A stretch of 64,000 bases of DNA. It comes from AP-15 sp963796155. Lineage in GTDB: Bacteria > Pseudomonadota > Alphaproteobacteria > ATCC43930 > CGMCC-115725. The translations under genes were made by a program, and so were the position numbers. This document shows, one piece after another, positions 10,101 to 19,352 of the stretch (positions are counted from its first letter, which is position 1; every line of letters starts with the position of its first letter). Where the stretch lies: positions 25,496 to 89,495 of the forward strand of contig CAWCKT010000055.1 in NCBI GenBank assembly GCA_963796155.1, written 5' to 3'. Under the pieces are notes generated by a model that saw only the letters and a program-made list of their open reading frames with translations, did no database searches and had not been told where the DNA came from.

Positions 10101-10299
10101 GGCCGAACTCAGCCGCCACGCCGTCGGTACGCCGGTCTTTGCCGGCATGATCGCCGCCAGCGCCATCGGGCTCTTCGTGATCCCGATGCTCTACGTCACC
10201 TTCCAGTCGATACGCGAGCGCAGCGGCGCGCGCTTCCCGCGCCTGAAGCCGCGTCGCGGTCCCGTCCCATTCTCCTCTCCCCACCCAGGCGAGGAGTAG
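7129..10299 (+). CDS. RND multidrug efflux permease (HAE1 family, AcrB-like)
   Basis: The protein (1056 aa) matches AcrB in length and layout: TM1 at the N-terminus, then porter loops, then TM clusters at ~340-540 and ~870-1030. Motifs seen include PVAQFPDIVPP after TM1 and GILVDDAIVVVENVER in TM4, where the paired Asp residues carry the proton relay. It expels drugs or other amphiphiles using the proton gradient. GTG 7129 overlaps the adaptor stop. The last residues (SSPHPGEE) are encoded within a half-copy of a CTCCCC-type palindromic repeat, so the natural C-terminus may have been altered. Confidence 0.95.
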   Translation: MISAIFVDRPRLAVVIAVVITIAGLLALLRIPVAQFPDIVPPQTVVSATYPGASAAVVESSIAQPIEAQVVGVDKMIYMSSTSGNDGSYNLTVSFVLGSDPDINTNAVNNRVQTAVAQLPPEVQLEGLTIQKKSSAVLQFLMLYSENGEQDPLFITNYAIINVLDVLSRTPGVGQARLFGALNYSMRIWFDTQRLNNLQMTPADVVAAIQAQNVEAPVGRIGARPIGKDQQFQLNLQTLGRLTTAEQFGNIVLRANPDGSVVRVSDVARVDLGAQNQDIEGRLNSEPAVAIGVYLSPGANAVQTAAAVRANLDRLSQRFPPGLKYLVNYDTTTFVQDTIHDVLITLLIAFVLVVIVVFLFLGSLRATLIPAIAVPVSVIGSFAVLLAMGYSANTISLLAMVLAIGILVDDAIVVVENVERVMEDEPNLSSGDATKKAMAEITAPIIAITLVLLSVFVPIAFIPGISGTLFRQFAVTISVAMLISALNALTLSPALCAVFLRHGGPRHGPMGWVLRRIDNIRDGYAALVRRLVRVSVFGVVAILASAAGIYFLSLRTPTGFLPEEDQGAFFISVQLPDGASVIRTREAVKQVEAVLKQMPQVQNIFAIVGFSIIDSVNEPNTAFVVPTLKPFADRVGVANSAQALIAKLFAEGQQIRTATIIPFNLPPIIGLSTTGGFEYRLEGLEGQDPAAMNSVMQGLLAAANQDPRLTRVFSTFTASNPSIFLDIDREKAQALGLSMNDVFGALQATLGGIFINNFNLFGRIWQVNIQGEAADRREVRDLWQIQIRNRFGENVQLRSIADARVVLGPQTITRYNNYRAIPIQGGPSPGTSSGAALAAMAEVSAKTLPAGYSFEWTGTAYQEVAASGQTGAILGLAVLFAFLFLVGLYESWMIPIPVLLSVPVGVLGAFLGILIFHLALDLYAQIGLVVLIAMAAKNGILIVEFAKDRREEGMDIREAAVLGARMRFRAVMMTSFAFILGVYPLVVAQGAAELSRHAVGTPVFAGMIAASAIGLFVIPMLYVTFQSIRERSGARFPRLKPRRGPVPFSSPHPGEE

Positions 10300-10359
10300 G
10301 CGGGGGCTTCGGACGGGCGCGCCCACCGGGCGCGCTGGCGCCCGAGCCCTTCCCAGATT

Positions 10360-10467
10360 TCAGGCTTTCGGCGTCGGCGCCTTGCTGGTTGCCCGCTTCT
10401 CAGCTTTCTTCTTCTGCTTGGGTTTCTTGGCTTCCCGGCTCGACCGCTTCTGCTCTTTGTTTGCCAC
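10360..10467 (-). CDS. Small Lys-rich conserved protein (35 aa)
   Basis: A short open frame starts at GTG 10467 and ends at TGA 10360. It reads MANKEQKRSSREAKKPKQKK and then continues basic to a TSKAPTPKA end. A good ribosome site (GGGAGAG) lies four bases before the start. About 40% of residues are Lys/Arg, so it may bind nucleic acid or ribosomes; that is inference. Short proteins of this look occur in alphaproteobacterial genomes and are often missed because of length. It stands alone between the RND operon and the amidase gene. Confidence 0.6.
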   Translation of the reverse strand: MANKEQKRSSREAKKPKQKKKAEKRATSKAPTPKA

Positions 10468-10548
10468 GATACTCTCCCATCACGCTGATCGCAGGCGAAT
10501 ATGCCGCGGATGCGCGGCGATTTAACCTTAGAATTCTCGGCATGCGCA

Positions 10549-12022
10549 TCATTGGCGTGTCGTCCACCGCTTGGCCTCGACGCCGGCGTCGGCCGAGGAA
10601 GCGATCTTGTCGAGCCGGCTGGTCAGCTCCGGGCTCGGCCAGATCGCACCGGCGGCGGCCTCATAGGCGCGACAGGCCTGCAATACCGCAAGATCGCCGA
10701 ACAGCGGACCGGTGACCTGCAGCCCGACGGGCAGCCCGTCGACCAAGCCGCACGGGATCGAGCAGGACGGGTTCTTGGTCAGATTGAACGGCGAAGTATA
10801 GGGCGTCCAGCTCAGGAAATTGGTCGGGTTCGGCAGGTCGTCGTCGCGCGGATCGGCGTAGGCCGCCGGAATCGGCATGGTCGGCGACAACAACAAGTCG
10901 AAGCGATCGAAAAACAGCCGTACGGCCTGCCCGAGTGCGGCGCGTTGCGTCACCGCCGCGACATACTCCTCCTGTGTCACCGCCGCGCCGCGCCGGCACA
11001 GTGCGACGAGGCCCGGGTCCATAAGCGTCACCGCCTCCGGCGTCTGCGCGCGCAGTAATGCCCAGAACGCCGCCATGGCGAGCGCACCGAAGATCTCTTT
11101 TGGCGATTGCGGGAACGGATCGGCGGGCTCGACCACTGCGCCGAGTTCGGCAAAGACCTGAGCCGCGCGCTCGACTGCGGCGCGCACCGCCGGCGCCGGC
11201 TCGGCGAGGCCGAGAGTTGGCGACAGCGCGACTCGTCTGCCCTTGAGTGAACCCTCGCCTACCCGTTCGCGATAGGCGATGCGATCATCGGGCAGGCTCC
11301 CCCAGTCGCGCGAATCCGGTCCCTTGATCGCATCGAGCATCAGCGCCGCGTCCTCGACGGTGCGCGCCATCGGGCCGACATGGGCGACATCGCCGAAGAC
11401 CGACGGCGGATAGACCGCGACGCGGCCGAAGGTCGGCTTCAGCCCGACGATGCCGCAAAACGAGGCTGGAATGCGGATCGAGCCGCCGGCGTCGGTGCCG
11501 ACCGCGAGCGGACAGATGCCGGCCGTCACGGCGGCGGCGCTGCCGCCGCTGCTGCCGCCGGGGGTGCGTTCGACGTCCCACGGGTTGCGGGTGATCCCGC
11601 TGAGAGGCGAGTCGGTGACCGGCTTCCAGCCGAATTCGGGCGTCGTGGTCTTGCCGAAGAACACCGCACCTTCACCACGCAGCCGGGCGGTGACCGGCGA
11701 ATCCTCGCGTCCATTCCTGGTTCGGGTCGATGGTGCGCGAGCCTAAGAGGCGCGGCCAGCCGCGGGTCAGAATCGTGTCCTTGATCGCAACCGGAACCCC
11801 GTCGAGAAGGCCCGCCGGCTCGCCTTTCTGCCAGCGCGCCTCCGAGGCACGCGCTTCGGCCATCGCGCTTTCCGGGTCATAAAGTACGAAGGCGTTGAGG
11901 GCCCCTTCGTAGCGTTCGAGCCGGCGCAACGTCTCTGCCGCCACGTCGACCGGCGAGATCTCCCCGCTCCGGTACAGCGCGAGCAGCCGTGTGGCCGGCA
12001 GAAAAGTGGTCGCCTCGGTCAT
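10549..12022 (-). pseudogene. Amidase-signature enzyme, interrupted by one frameshift
   Basis: The N-terminal part (ATG 12022, MTEATTFLPATRLLALYRSG) carries the catalytic Lys in GVPVAIKDTIL. The rest, in another frame from ~11,708 down to 10,549, carries the Gly/Ser signature GGSSGGSAAAV and DAGGSIRIPA with the other two members of the Ser-Ser-Lys triad. Removing one base near 11,707-11,710 restores a continuous protein of ~490 aa through the join (PNQEWT then EDSPVTARL). So only one indel separates it from an intact amidase, and a sequencing error is as likely as real inactivation. The substrate is unknown. It lies just downstream of, and co-directional with, the 2-hydroxyacid dehydrogenase. 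Confidence 0.8.
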
Positions 12023-12032
12023 GCGGTGCTCC

Positions 12033-13010
12033 TCAGCTCGTGAAGACGACATTCTCCAAAGGCTCGCCGCGCACGAACCGGTTGATGTTGCCTGCCACCT
12101 CGGCCCACCGCCGCGCGACCATGCCTTCGGTCCAGCCCGAGCAATGCGGCGTCATGATGACGTTCGGCAGTTCGTGAAAGGGATGGCATGACGGGCGGCG
12201 TTCCGGCTCGGCCGCGGTCGGGTATCGCCACCAGACATCGAGCGCCGCCCCGCCAATGCCGCGGTCGCGCAACGCCGCATATAGGGCGTCCTCGTCGACG
12301 ACCGCGCCGCGCGCGATATTGATCAGGAACGCCGAGCGCTTCATCAGCGCGAGGCGGGGCGCGCCGATCAATCCTTCGGTCTCGGGGCCAAGGGCCGTGC
12401 ACAGCACGACGAAGTCACAAGCCGGAAGCACAACGTCGAGCTCGGTCAGCGGATAGACCCGATCGACGCCGCCTTCCGCCGGCCGCGGGCTGCGATTGAC
12501 GGCGATTACCCGGCAGCCGAAAGCCGCGGCACGGCGGGCCACCTCGCGCCCGACCGGCCCGAGCCCGACGATCCCGACCGTACTGCCGAGGATCTCGCCA
12601 TGCGGCGGTCCGCTCTGGACCCAGCTCGCACGCCATGAGGAACGGGTGCGGAAATCCGCCTCGATCTCGCGGAACCGATGGCTCCAGGCGAGCATGGTCA
12701 TCAGCACGTATTCGGCAATCGCCGTCTGGTGGCCGAAAGCGTTGCAGATCGTTACCCCAGGCGGCAGCGCGCCGATATCGATCAGCTCGGTGCCGGTGGC
12801 GACGGACTGCACCAGGCGGACGCGCGGCGCCGGCGGATATTCGGCGCGCCAATGATTGGTGATCAAGATGTCGGCATCCGCGGCAACCTCTGACATTTGC
12901 ATCAGCTGCTGCGGATCCGCGACGATCTCGACGCGCAGGCTGGGCGGCAATTCCCTCTTGATGCCGTGCGCGGTATCGGCGGCGACATTCCCGAGAAACA
13001 GCGCCTTCAT
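12033..13010 (-). CDS. D-2-hydroxyacid dehydrogenase family protein
   Basis: This 325-residue protein has the formate/glycerate dehydrogenase layout. The NAD-binding Rossmann motif is GIVGLGPVGREVARRAAAFG (residues ~150-169), the substrate Arg lies in INIARGAVVDEDAL, and the catalytic His is in TPHCSGWTEGM near residue 290. It would oxidise or reduce a D-2-hydroxy acid with NAD(P); the exact substrate cannot be told. The amidase begins 10 bases after its stop, suggesting co-transcription. ATG 13010 is the only reasonable start. Confidence 0.88.
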   Translation of the reverse strand: MKALFLGNVAADTAHGIKRELPPSLRVEIVADPQQLMQMSEVAADADILITNHWRAEYPPAPRVRLVQSVATGTELIDIGALPPGVTICNAFGHQTAIAEYVLMTMLAWSHRFREIEADFRTRSSWRASWVQSGPPHGEILGSTVGIVGLGPVGREVARRAAAFGCRVIAVNRSPRPAEGGVDRVYPLTELDVVLPACDFVVLCTALGPETEGLIGAPRLALMKRSAFLINIARGAVVDEDALYAALRDRGIGGAALDVWWRYPTAAEPERRPSCHPFHELPNVIMTPHCSGWTEGMVARRWAEVAGNINRFVRGEPLENVVFTS

Positions 13011-13236
13011 GATCGTTCCGTAGGTTCGTTGTGGATCGTCTCCCGGAGCCGAGCGACGTCACAGGGGTCCTCGGCGACCGGTCCCGCCGGGCAGCGAATG
13101 TAACCCGGCGCCGCTTCGGATGCGAGCGCGGCTCGCGGCGCGGAACCGAGTTGTCGGCGAAGACTCGCGGCGAGTCATTGTTGCGGATTCGATTTCGCGT
13201 ATATAGATCACCCCAATCGCTTGAGGTCCTCCGACT

Positions 13237-14802
13237 ATGACCCCTCATTCCCGCCCGGATCCGCTCGTGCTGTGCATCCTCGACGGCTGGGGCGAGCGGC
13301 CGAACGGTGATGACAATGCGATTGCAATGGCGCGCACGCCGGTCTGGCATAGGCTCATCGCGCGCTGGCCGCACGCGCATCTGCAGGCGAGCGAGCATTA
13401 TGTCGGGCTCCCCGACGGTCAGATGGGGAACTCCGAGGTCGGCCACACCAATCTCGGCGCCGGACGGCTCGTGCTGCAGGACCTGCCGCGGATCGACGCA
13501 GCTATCGCCGACGGCAAGCTCCCCGCCATGCCGGCGCTGCACGAGTTTATCGGCCAACTGAAAAAGAGCCACGGGACCGCGCATCTGATGGGGTTGATGT
13601 CCCCCGGCGGCGTGCATTCGCACCAGCGGCAGATTGCCGCCCTCGCCCGCATCCTCGCCGAAGCGGGGGTCCCGGTCGCCGTCCATGCCTTCCTCGACGG
13701 ACGGGACACTCCGCCCAAAGCCGCGGTGTCCTATCTAGAGGATTTCCAGCGCGACGTCGCCGGCCTCGATCGTGTTCGGGTCGTCACCGTTTGCGGTCGC
13801 TATTTCGCGATGGACCGCGACAAGCGCTGGGACCGGGTGGAAAAGGCTTATCGGGCGATCCTGCAGGGCCGCGGCGAACCCGCCGAGCGCCCGGTGCCTG
13901 CTGTTGAAGCCGCCTACGGCCGCGGCGAAACCGACGAGTTCGTACGACCGACCGTGATCGCCGACTACCACGGCATGAAAGACGGCGACGGGGTGCTGAT
14001 CGCGAATTTTCGCGCCGATCGGGTGCGCGAGATCGCCGCTGCCCTGCTCGATCCGGATTTCTCCGGCTTCCCGCTGGCAAAGCGGGTCACGTTTGCCGCA
14101 GCGCTCGGGCTCGTCGAGTATTCGGCCGAGCTCAACCGCTTTCTCGGCACACTATTCCCGCCTGAGGATCTCGAGGACACATTCGGCGAGGTCGTATCCA
14201 GGGCTGGGCTGACTCAGCTGCGCATCGCCGAAACCGAAAAATACGCGCACGTCACGTTCTTTTTCAACGGCGGGCAGGAAACGGTCTTTCCAGGGGAGGA
14301 GCGCATTCTCGTGCCGTCGCCAAAGGTCGCGACATACGACCAGCAGCCGGAAATGTCGGCACCCGAGTTAACCGACAAAGTGGTCGAGGCGATCACCGCC
14401 CATCGTTTCGACGTCATCGTGCTCAACTACGCGAACACCGACATGGTCGGGCACACCGGCCGCCTCGACGCGGCGGTCAAAGCGGTCGAGACCGTCGACG
14501 CCTGTCTCGGCAGGCTGTCGGAGGCGGTGGAGCGCGCCGGCGGCACGCTCGTCATCACCGCCGATCACGGCAATGCCGAAATGATGCGTGACCCCGAAAC
14601 CGGTGAGCCGCATACCGCCCACACGCTGAACCCGGTGCCGTTCATCGTGGTTAACCCGCCGGCTGCGGTCCGGCAGCTCGACGATGGCCGCCTCTCCGAC
14701 GTCGCGCCGACCTTGCTCGACATCCTCGGCCTGCCAAAGCCGCCGGCGATGACCGGCCATTCGCTGATCGCGGCATCTGCTGCACAGGATGCGGCGTGCT
14801 GA
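13237..14802 (+). CDS. gpmI: 2,3-bisphosphoglycerate-independent phosphoglycerate mutase
   Basis: The protein (521 aa) is the family length. It interconverts 3- and 2-phosphoglycerate in glycolysis and gluconeogenesis. Metal and phosphate residues are visible: Asp16 in ILDGWG, the phospho-Ser66 in MGNSEVGHTN, and the later HSHQRQI, GRDTPP, FRADRVRE, NYANTDMVGHTG and ADHGNAE motifs. The alkaline-phosphatase-like domain wraps around the phosphotransferase insert. The gene is followed by the CtpA-type protease and rppH, a neighbourhood often seen in alphaproteobacteria, though the usual envC-like gene between them is absent here. Confidence 0.97.
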   Translation: MTPHSRPDPLVLCILDGWGERPNGDDNAIAMARTPVWHRLIARWPHAHLQASEHYVGLPDGQMGNSEVGHTNLGAGRLVLQDLPRIDAAIADGKLPAMPALHEFIGQLKKSHGTAHLMGLMSPGGVHSHQRQIAALARILAEAGVPVAVHAFLDGRDTPPKAAVSYLEDFQRDVAGLDRVRVVTVCGRYFAMDRDKRWDRVEKAYRAILQGRGEPAERPVPAVEAAYGRGETDEFVRPTVIADYHGMKDGDGVLIANFRADRVREIAAALLDPDFSGFPLAKRVTFAAALGLVEYSAELNRFLGTLFPPEDLEDTFGEVVSRAGLTQLRIAETEKYAHVTFFFNGGQETVFPGEERILVPSPKVATYDQQPEMSAPELTDKVVEAITAHRFDVIVLNYANTDMVGHTGRLDAAVKAVETVDACLGRLSEAVERAGGTLVITADHGNAEMMRDPETGEPHTAHTLNPVPFIVVNPPAAVRQLDDGRLSDVAPTLLDILGLPKPPAMTGHSLIAASAAQDAAC

Positions 14803-14932
14803 CCCCGTGTCCTGCGGCTTTCCGCCGGAAGGGCCCGGCTTGATCATCGGGCACGGTCGCGGATATCATCGGTGACGCCAAACGTCGATCGTCGCCGGCA
14901 AGCCGATCGGGCTCCGTATCATAGGTGAGTGA

Positions 14933-16219
14933 ATGAAGCGTTCGGGTCTTCTCGCGGTCGCCGTCGCAGCGGTTTTATTGTTCTCGTTGCGCCAGGATGT
15001 CGGGGCGGCGACGGCCAATTCGGCTGACACCTACAAGCAGCTCGATCTGTTCGGTGCAGTGTTCGAAAAGGTGCGTGCCGAATATGTCGACGACGTCAGC
15101 GACGATTTTCTGATCGAGTCCGCGATCAACGGCATGCTAACCTCGCTCGACCCGCACTCTAATTATCTGAACACGAAGAACTTCGACGACATGAAGGTGC
15201 AGACCCGTGGCGAGTTCGGCGGCCTGGGGATCGAAGTGTCGATGGAGAACGGCATCGTCAAAGTGGTCTCGCCGATCGACGATACTCCGGCTGCCCGCGC
15301 CGGGCTAAAACCCGGCGATCTGATCACCCATATCGACGGCGAGCCCGTCCAGGGGATGACCCTTCCCGAAGCGGTCGAGAAAATGCGTGGTCCGGTCAGC
15401 AGCGAGATAAAGCTGACGATCCGGCGCGAGGGGCGCGAACCCTTCGACATCAAGCTGATCCGGGCGACGATAAAGATTCAGTCTGTCCGCTCGCATCTCG
15501 AAGGCGACAATATCGCCTATATCCGGATTACGACGTTCAACGAGCAGACCGATGTCGGCCTCAACAACGCGATGAAGAACCTCAAGCAGCAGGCCGGCAA
15601 CAAGCTCCTCGGGGTGGTCCTCGACCTGCGCAACGATCCGGGCGGGCTGCTCGACCAGGCGGTCGCCGTCGCCGACGCGTTTCTCGACAAGGGCGAGATC
15701 GTATCGACCCGCGGCCGGCGCAGCGAGGACGCGCAGCGCTACGACGCCCGTCCGGGTGACATCGCCGCCGGCTTGCCGATGGTCGTGCTGATCAACGGCG
15801 GCTCGGCTTCGGCCAGCGAGATCGTCGCCGGCGCCCTGCAGGATCACCACCGCGCGATCCTGCTCGGCACCCGATCGTTCGGCAAGGGATCGGTCCAGAC
15901 GATCATCCCGCTGCCCGGCCACGGGGCAATGCGGCTCACCACCGCGCGCTATTACACGCCCTCGGGGCGGTCGATCCAGGCCAAGGGGATCGATCCGGAC
16001 ATCGTCGTCGAAGCCGCCAAGATCGAGAAACCTCCCGAGAAGGGCGAGGCCACCGTCGCTACGGCCTCGGATTTGAAGAGGGATGACTCCGGCGAGGGCG
16101 GTGCGGAGCAGAGCTCGGTCGATCCGTCGATCATCGGGACACCGGCGGACTACCAGTTGACGCGCGCGGCGGACATGCTGCGCGGCATCGCATTGTTTAA
16201 CGGGCGCGTGGTAAACTAG
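14933..16219 (+). CDS. ctpA: S41 family carboxy-terminal processing protease (CtpA-like)
   Basis: The protein (428 aa) starts with a signal/anchor segment, then a helical region, a PDZ domain at ~85-170 (GIVKVVSPIDDTPAARAGLKPGD) and the S41 catalytic core. The Ser-Lys dyad is Ser293 in GGSASASE and Lys318 in FGKGSVQT, 25 residues apart as in Prc and CtpA. It trims the C-termini of periplasmic proteins. The hydrophilic tail (~360-400) is poorly conserved. ATG 14933 follows an AGGTGAG site. Confidence 0.95.
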   Translation: MKRSGLLAVAVAAVLLFSLRQDVGAATANSADTYKQLDLFGAVFEKVRAEYVDDVSDDFLIESAINGMLTSLDPHSNYLNTKNFDDMKVQTRGEFGGLGIEVSMENGIVKVVSPIDDTPAARAGLKPGDLITHIDGEPVQGMTLPEAVEKMRGPVSSEIKLTIRREGREPFDIKLIRATIKIQSVRSHLEGDNIAYIRITTFNEQTDVGLNNAMKNLKQQAGNKLLGVVLDLRNDPGGLLDQAVAVADAFLDKGEIVSTRGRRSEDAQRYDARPGDIAAGLPMVVLINGGSASASEIVAGALQDHHRAILLGTRSFGKGSVQTIIPLPGHGAMRLTTARYYTPSGRSIQAKGIDPDIVVEAAKIEKPPEKGEATVATASDLKRDDSGEGGAEQSSVDPSIIGTPADYQLTRAADMLRGIALFNGRVVN

Positions 16220-16259
16220 GGCCGATCACGCCGCGGGCCTGGCTAACTCGGAGCGGCCG

Positions 16260-16742
16260 ATGCCCGGCGCGACACTGCGATATCGCCCGGCGGTCGGCAT
16301 CATGCTGTTGAACCAAGCGGGCGAAGTCTTTGTCGCCCGCCGTATCGACATGCCGATGCTGCCGGCATGGCAGATGCCGCAGGGCGGGATCGACCCGGGC
16401 GAGACACCGCTCGGCGCAGCTCTGCGCGAGCTCAAGGAAGAGATCGGCACCAACGAGGCTGAGCTTCTCGGCGAAACCCGGGGCTGGCTGAAATACGACT
16501 TGCCGGCGGACCTCGCCCGTGGCGTGTGGGGTGGCCGCTATCGCGGCCAGCGGCAGAAATGGTTCGCCATGCGCTTCACCGGCAACGACACGGATATCGA
16601 CCTCGCCGCCGAGCATCCGGAATTCGACGCCTGGAAGTGGATACGGCCCGGCCGGCTTCCCGAGGTGATCGTCCCGTTCAAACGCCAGCTTTATATCGAC
16701 ATCCTGGCCGAATTCCGCGTGCATTGCGCCCCCTCCCTTTAG
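16260..16742 (+). CDS. rppH: RNA pyrophosphohydrolase (Nudix)
   Basis: The protein (160 aa) has a complete Nudix box: GGIDPGE, then the REL and EEIGT parts, at residues ~41-64. It also has RppH-type surroundings: YRPAVGIMLLNQAGEVFVARR at the start and WGGRYRGQRQKWFAMRF after the box. The enzyme removes pyrophosphate from the 5' end of mRNA or hydrolyses dinucleoside polyphosphates. It follows ctpA by 40 bases on the same strand. ATG 16260 gives the usual family N-terminus. Confidence 0.94.
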   Translation: MPGATLRYRPAVGIMLLNQAGEVFVARRIDMPMLPAWQMPQGGIDPGETPLGAALRELKEEIGTNEAELLGETRGWLKYDLPADLARGVWGGRYRGQRQKWFAMRFTGNDTDIDLAAEHPEFDAWKWIRPGRLPEVIVPFKRQLYIDILAEFRVHCAPSL

Positions 16743-16821
16743 CCTCGGCGCATCATCACGGTACCGGCCTGCGCTACGCTTCGTCTTCGCCCACGGACCC
16801 ACCCTGCGGCCGGGAGGCACA

Positions 16822-18327
16822 ATGCGCCGGTCTAGCGGAATACTCCCAGTCACCTGGTTCGGCGCCCTCCTCCTCGGGATCGCGGTCTTTACATCGGCGC
16901 ACGCGCAGTCCGTGACGACCTACCACGGCAGCGCCGACCGCAGCGGCAATTTCATCGTGCCGACGCTGAGCTGGGAGCGCGCCCGCTCGGTCCATCTCGA
17001 CCCGAGCTTCCACCCGCGGATCTCGGGCCACGTCTATGCCCAGCCGCTCTATTGGCGGCCGCCGGGATCGGCATCGGGGCAGCTTTTCGTCGCCACCGAG
17101 GACGACAACGTCTACGCGATCGACGCACGCTCGGGCCGCGAGATCTGGGCGCGATCGTTGGGCCGGCCCGTCGCGCTCTCAACTCAGCCTTGCGGCAATA
17201 TCGACCCGCTCGGCATCACCGGTACGCCGGTCATCGACGAGGCGGCGCAGGCGATTTATCTCGACGCGATGGTCGCCGAGGCGTCCGTGCCGCATCACCG
17301 GATTTTCGCCCTGTCGCTGAAGGACGGCGCGCCGTTGCCGGGCTGGCCGGTCGATGTTGCCGAGGCGCTCGCGGCGCAGGGCCGGCGCTTCAACAGCCGC
17401 TTTCAGAACCAGCGCGGCGCGCTCGCCCTCCTTGCCGGCCGGGTCTATGTCCCCTATGGCGGGCATTTGGGCGATTGCGGCGATTACCGCGGCTGGGTCG
17501 TCGGCCTTCGTCTGCAGGATCCTCGCGACATCGTCAGCTGGAGCACGCGCGGGCGGGGCGGCGGGATCTGGGCACCGGGCGGGATCGCCGGCGACGGCCG
17601 CTCGCTGTTCATCGCCACCGGCAATACGATCGGCGTCTCGGCCTGGAGCGACGGCGAGGCGGTCTTTCGCCTCGCCCCCGATCTTCATCATGACAAACTG
17701 CCGCAGGACTTTTTCGCCCCGAGCGACTGGCGCGCGCTCGACGCCCGCGACGCTGACCTCGGCGGCACCAACCCGCTCCCGCTGGACGTGCCGTCGGCCG
17801 GCGCTAGCGCGGCGCTCATCCTCGCGCTCGGCAAGGACGCCCGCGCCTACCTCCTCGATCGAAACCGGCTCGGCGGCATCGGCGGCAGCCGGGCTTCCGA
17901 GACCGTGTCGACCGGACCGATCCTCACCGCGCCGGCAGCCTACCCGGCCGGCGACGGCGTCTATGTCGCCTTCCAAGGGCACGGCGCGCGCTGCCCGGAT
18001 ACCCGTCGGGACGATGCGCTGACCGTCCTGCAAATCCGTGCCGGTTCGCCACCTACCCTCGTTACTGGCTGGTGCGGCGCGTTGCGAGGCGAAGGTTCGC
18101 CGATCGTCACGACGACCGACGGCCGCGCAAACCCGATCGTCTGGATTCTCGGCGCGGAAGGCGACAACCGGCTGCACGGCTATCGCGGCGATACCGGCGA
18201 ACCGCTGTTTGCCGGTGGCGGTGCGGAGGACGCGATGACCGGGCTGCGACATTTCCAAAGCTTGCTCGCCACCGACGATCGGCTCTATGTCGGCGCCGAC
18301 GGCCGCCTCTACGCCTTTGCCTTTTGA
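16822..18327 (+). CDS. Secreted PQQ/pyrrolo-quinoline-like beta-propeller protein
   Basis: The protein (501 aa) has a clear signal peptide (residues 1-29, ending SAHAQ). The mature part has propeller repeats of the PQQ type: the first blades contain YAQPLYWRPP and LFVATEDDNVYAIDARSGREIW, and the last LYVGADGRLYAF. Several Asp/Gly-rich turns repeat about every 45-60 residues. No CxxCH haem site and no PQQ dehydrogenase active-site disulphide are visible, so this is likely a binding or structural propeller rather than a quinoprotein enzyme. It is transcribed with the Bug protein downstream (~60 bases apart). Confidence 0.75.
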   Translation: MRRSSGILPVTWFGALLLGIAVFTSAHAQSVTTYHGSADRSGNFIVPTLSWERARSVHLDPSFHPRISGHVYAQPLYWRPPGSASGQLFVATEDDNVYAIDARSGREIWARSLGRPVALSTQPCGNIDPLGITGTPVIDEAAQAIYLDAMVAEASVPHHRIFALSLKDGAPLPGWPVDVAEALAAQGRRFNSRFQNQRGALALLAGRVYVPYGGHLGDCGDYRGWVVGLRLQDPRDIVSWSTRGRGGGIWAPGGIAGDGRSLFIATGNTIGVSAWSDGEAVFRLAPDLHHDKLPQDFFAPSDWRALDARDADLGGTNPLPLDVPSAGASAALILALGKDARAYLLDRNRLGGIGGSRASETVSTGPILTAPAAYPAGDGVYVAFQGHGARCPDTRRDDALTVLQIRAGSPPTLVTGWCGALRGEGSPIVTTTDGRANPIVWILGAEGDNRLHGYRGDTGEPLFAGGGAEDAMTGLRHFQSLLATDDRLYVGADGRLYAFAF

Positions 18328-18389
18328 TGCCGGAGTTGCACCGGCGCCGGTGCGGCGCGAGACTGCCCGACGGCCTCGGAGGTAAGATT

Positions 18390-19352
18390 ATGAGGGCCCT
18401 AACCCGGCTGTGCCTGCTGCTGGTCATCCTCGGAGTTTGCGGAAATGCCGGCGCCGCTGCTTATCCGGACCGGGCGATCCGCATCGTCGTGCCGTTTCCG
18501 CCGGGCGGCCCGGTCGATGTCGTGGCGCGCATCGTCGCGCCCAAGCTCGGCGAGCGCCTCGGTCAAATTGTCACGATCGACAACGTCAGCGGCGACGACG
18601 GGATCGTCGGCAGCGATCTCGTGGCCAAGGCGCCTCCCGACGGCTACACCTTACTGCTCGCGTCGACCACTCACACGATCCACCCGGGTACCTACGGCAA
18701 ACTGCCCTTCGACACCGAAAAAGCCTTCGCCCCGATCTCACTCCTGGTGGCCTCGCAGCTCGTCCTCGTCGTCAACCCGTCGCTGCCCGTCAATTCGGTG
18801 GAGGATCTGATCGCCTACGCCAAGAGCCACCCGCGGATGCTCCGTTACGCCTCGGCCGGCGCCGGCGGCCCGACCCAGCTCGCCTTCGTGCTGTTCAAGA
18901 TCACCACGGGCGCTGAAATAATCCGCGAGCCTTACGAAGGCGGTGCAGCGGCGCTCGATGCCGTCGCTAACGACAAGGCGCAGGTCATGCTGGCGCCCCT
19001 GGTCGCGGCATTGCCGATGGTGCAAGACGGACGACTGCGCGCGCTCGCCGTCAGCGGCGCGCATCATGCCCCTGCAGCGCCCGAGCTGCCGACGATCGCC
19101 GAGACGCTCCCCGGCTTTACCGCCGTAGCGTGGTTTGGGGTATTGGCGCCCGCGGGAACACCGACGGCGGTGATCACTCGGCTGAGTGCCGAGTTCGACC
19201 GCATCGTCCATGAACCGGAAACCGAGAAAGAGTTCGCGTCGATCGGCGGCGAGCCTGTCGGCGGCTCGCCCGCCATTCTCGCCGCGCTCATTCACGCGGA
19301 GATCCCGAAATGGACCCGGGCCGCCAAGGAGGCAGGCATCCGTGTCGAGTAA
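18390..19352 (+). CDS. Bug/TctC-family periplasmic solute-binding protein
   Basis: The start at ATG 18390 has a GGAGGT site and gives a 320-residue protein with a signal peptide (to GNAGAAAYPD). The mature start YPDRAIRIVVPFPPGG is the hallmark of Bug (Bordetella uptake gene) proteins, and the domain order fits throughout, including GKLPFDTEKAFAPISLL. These bind carboxylic acids or related solutes, usually feeding tripartite tricarboxylate transporters, though most Bug genes are orphans. No tctAB is seen here. The stop overlaps the DsbD-type gene by 11 bases. Confidence 0.92.
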   Translation: MRALTRLCLLLVILGVCGNAGAAAYPDRAIRIVVPFPPGGPVDVVARIVAPKLGERLGQIVTIDNVSGDDGIVGSDLVAKAPPDGYTLLLASTTHTIHPGTYGKLPFDTEKAFAPISLLVASQLVLVVNPSLPVNSVEDLIAYAKSHPRMLRYASAGAGGPTQLAFVLFKITTGAEIIREPYEGGAAALDAVANDKAQVMLAPLVAALPMVQDGRLRALAVSGAHHAPAAPELPTIAETLPGFTAVAWFGVLAPAGTPTAVITRLSAEFDRIVHEPETEKEFASIGGEPVGGSPAILAALIHAEIPKWTRAAKEAGIRVE

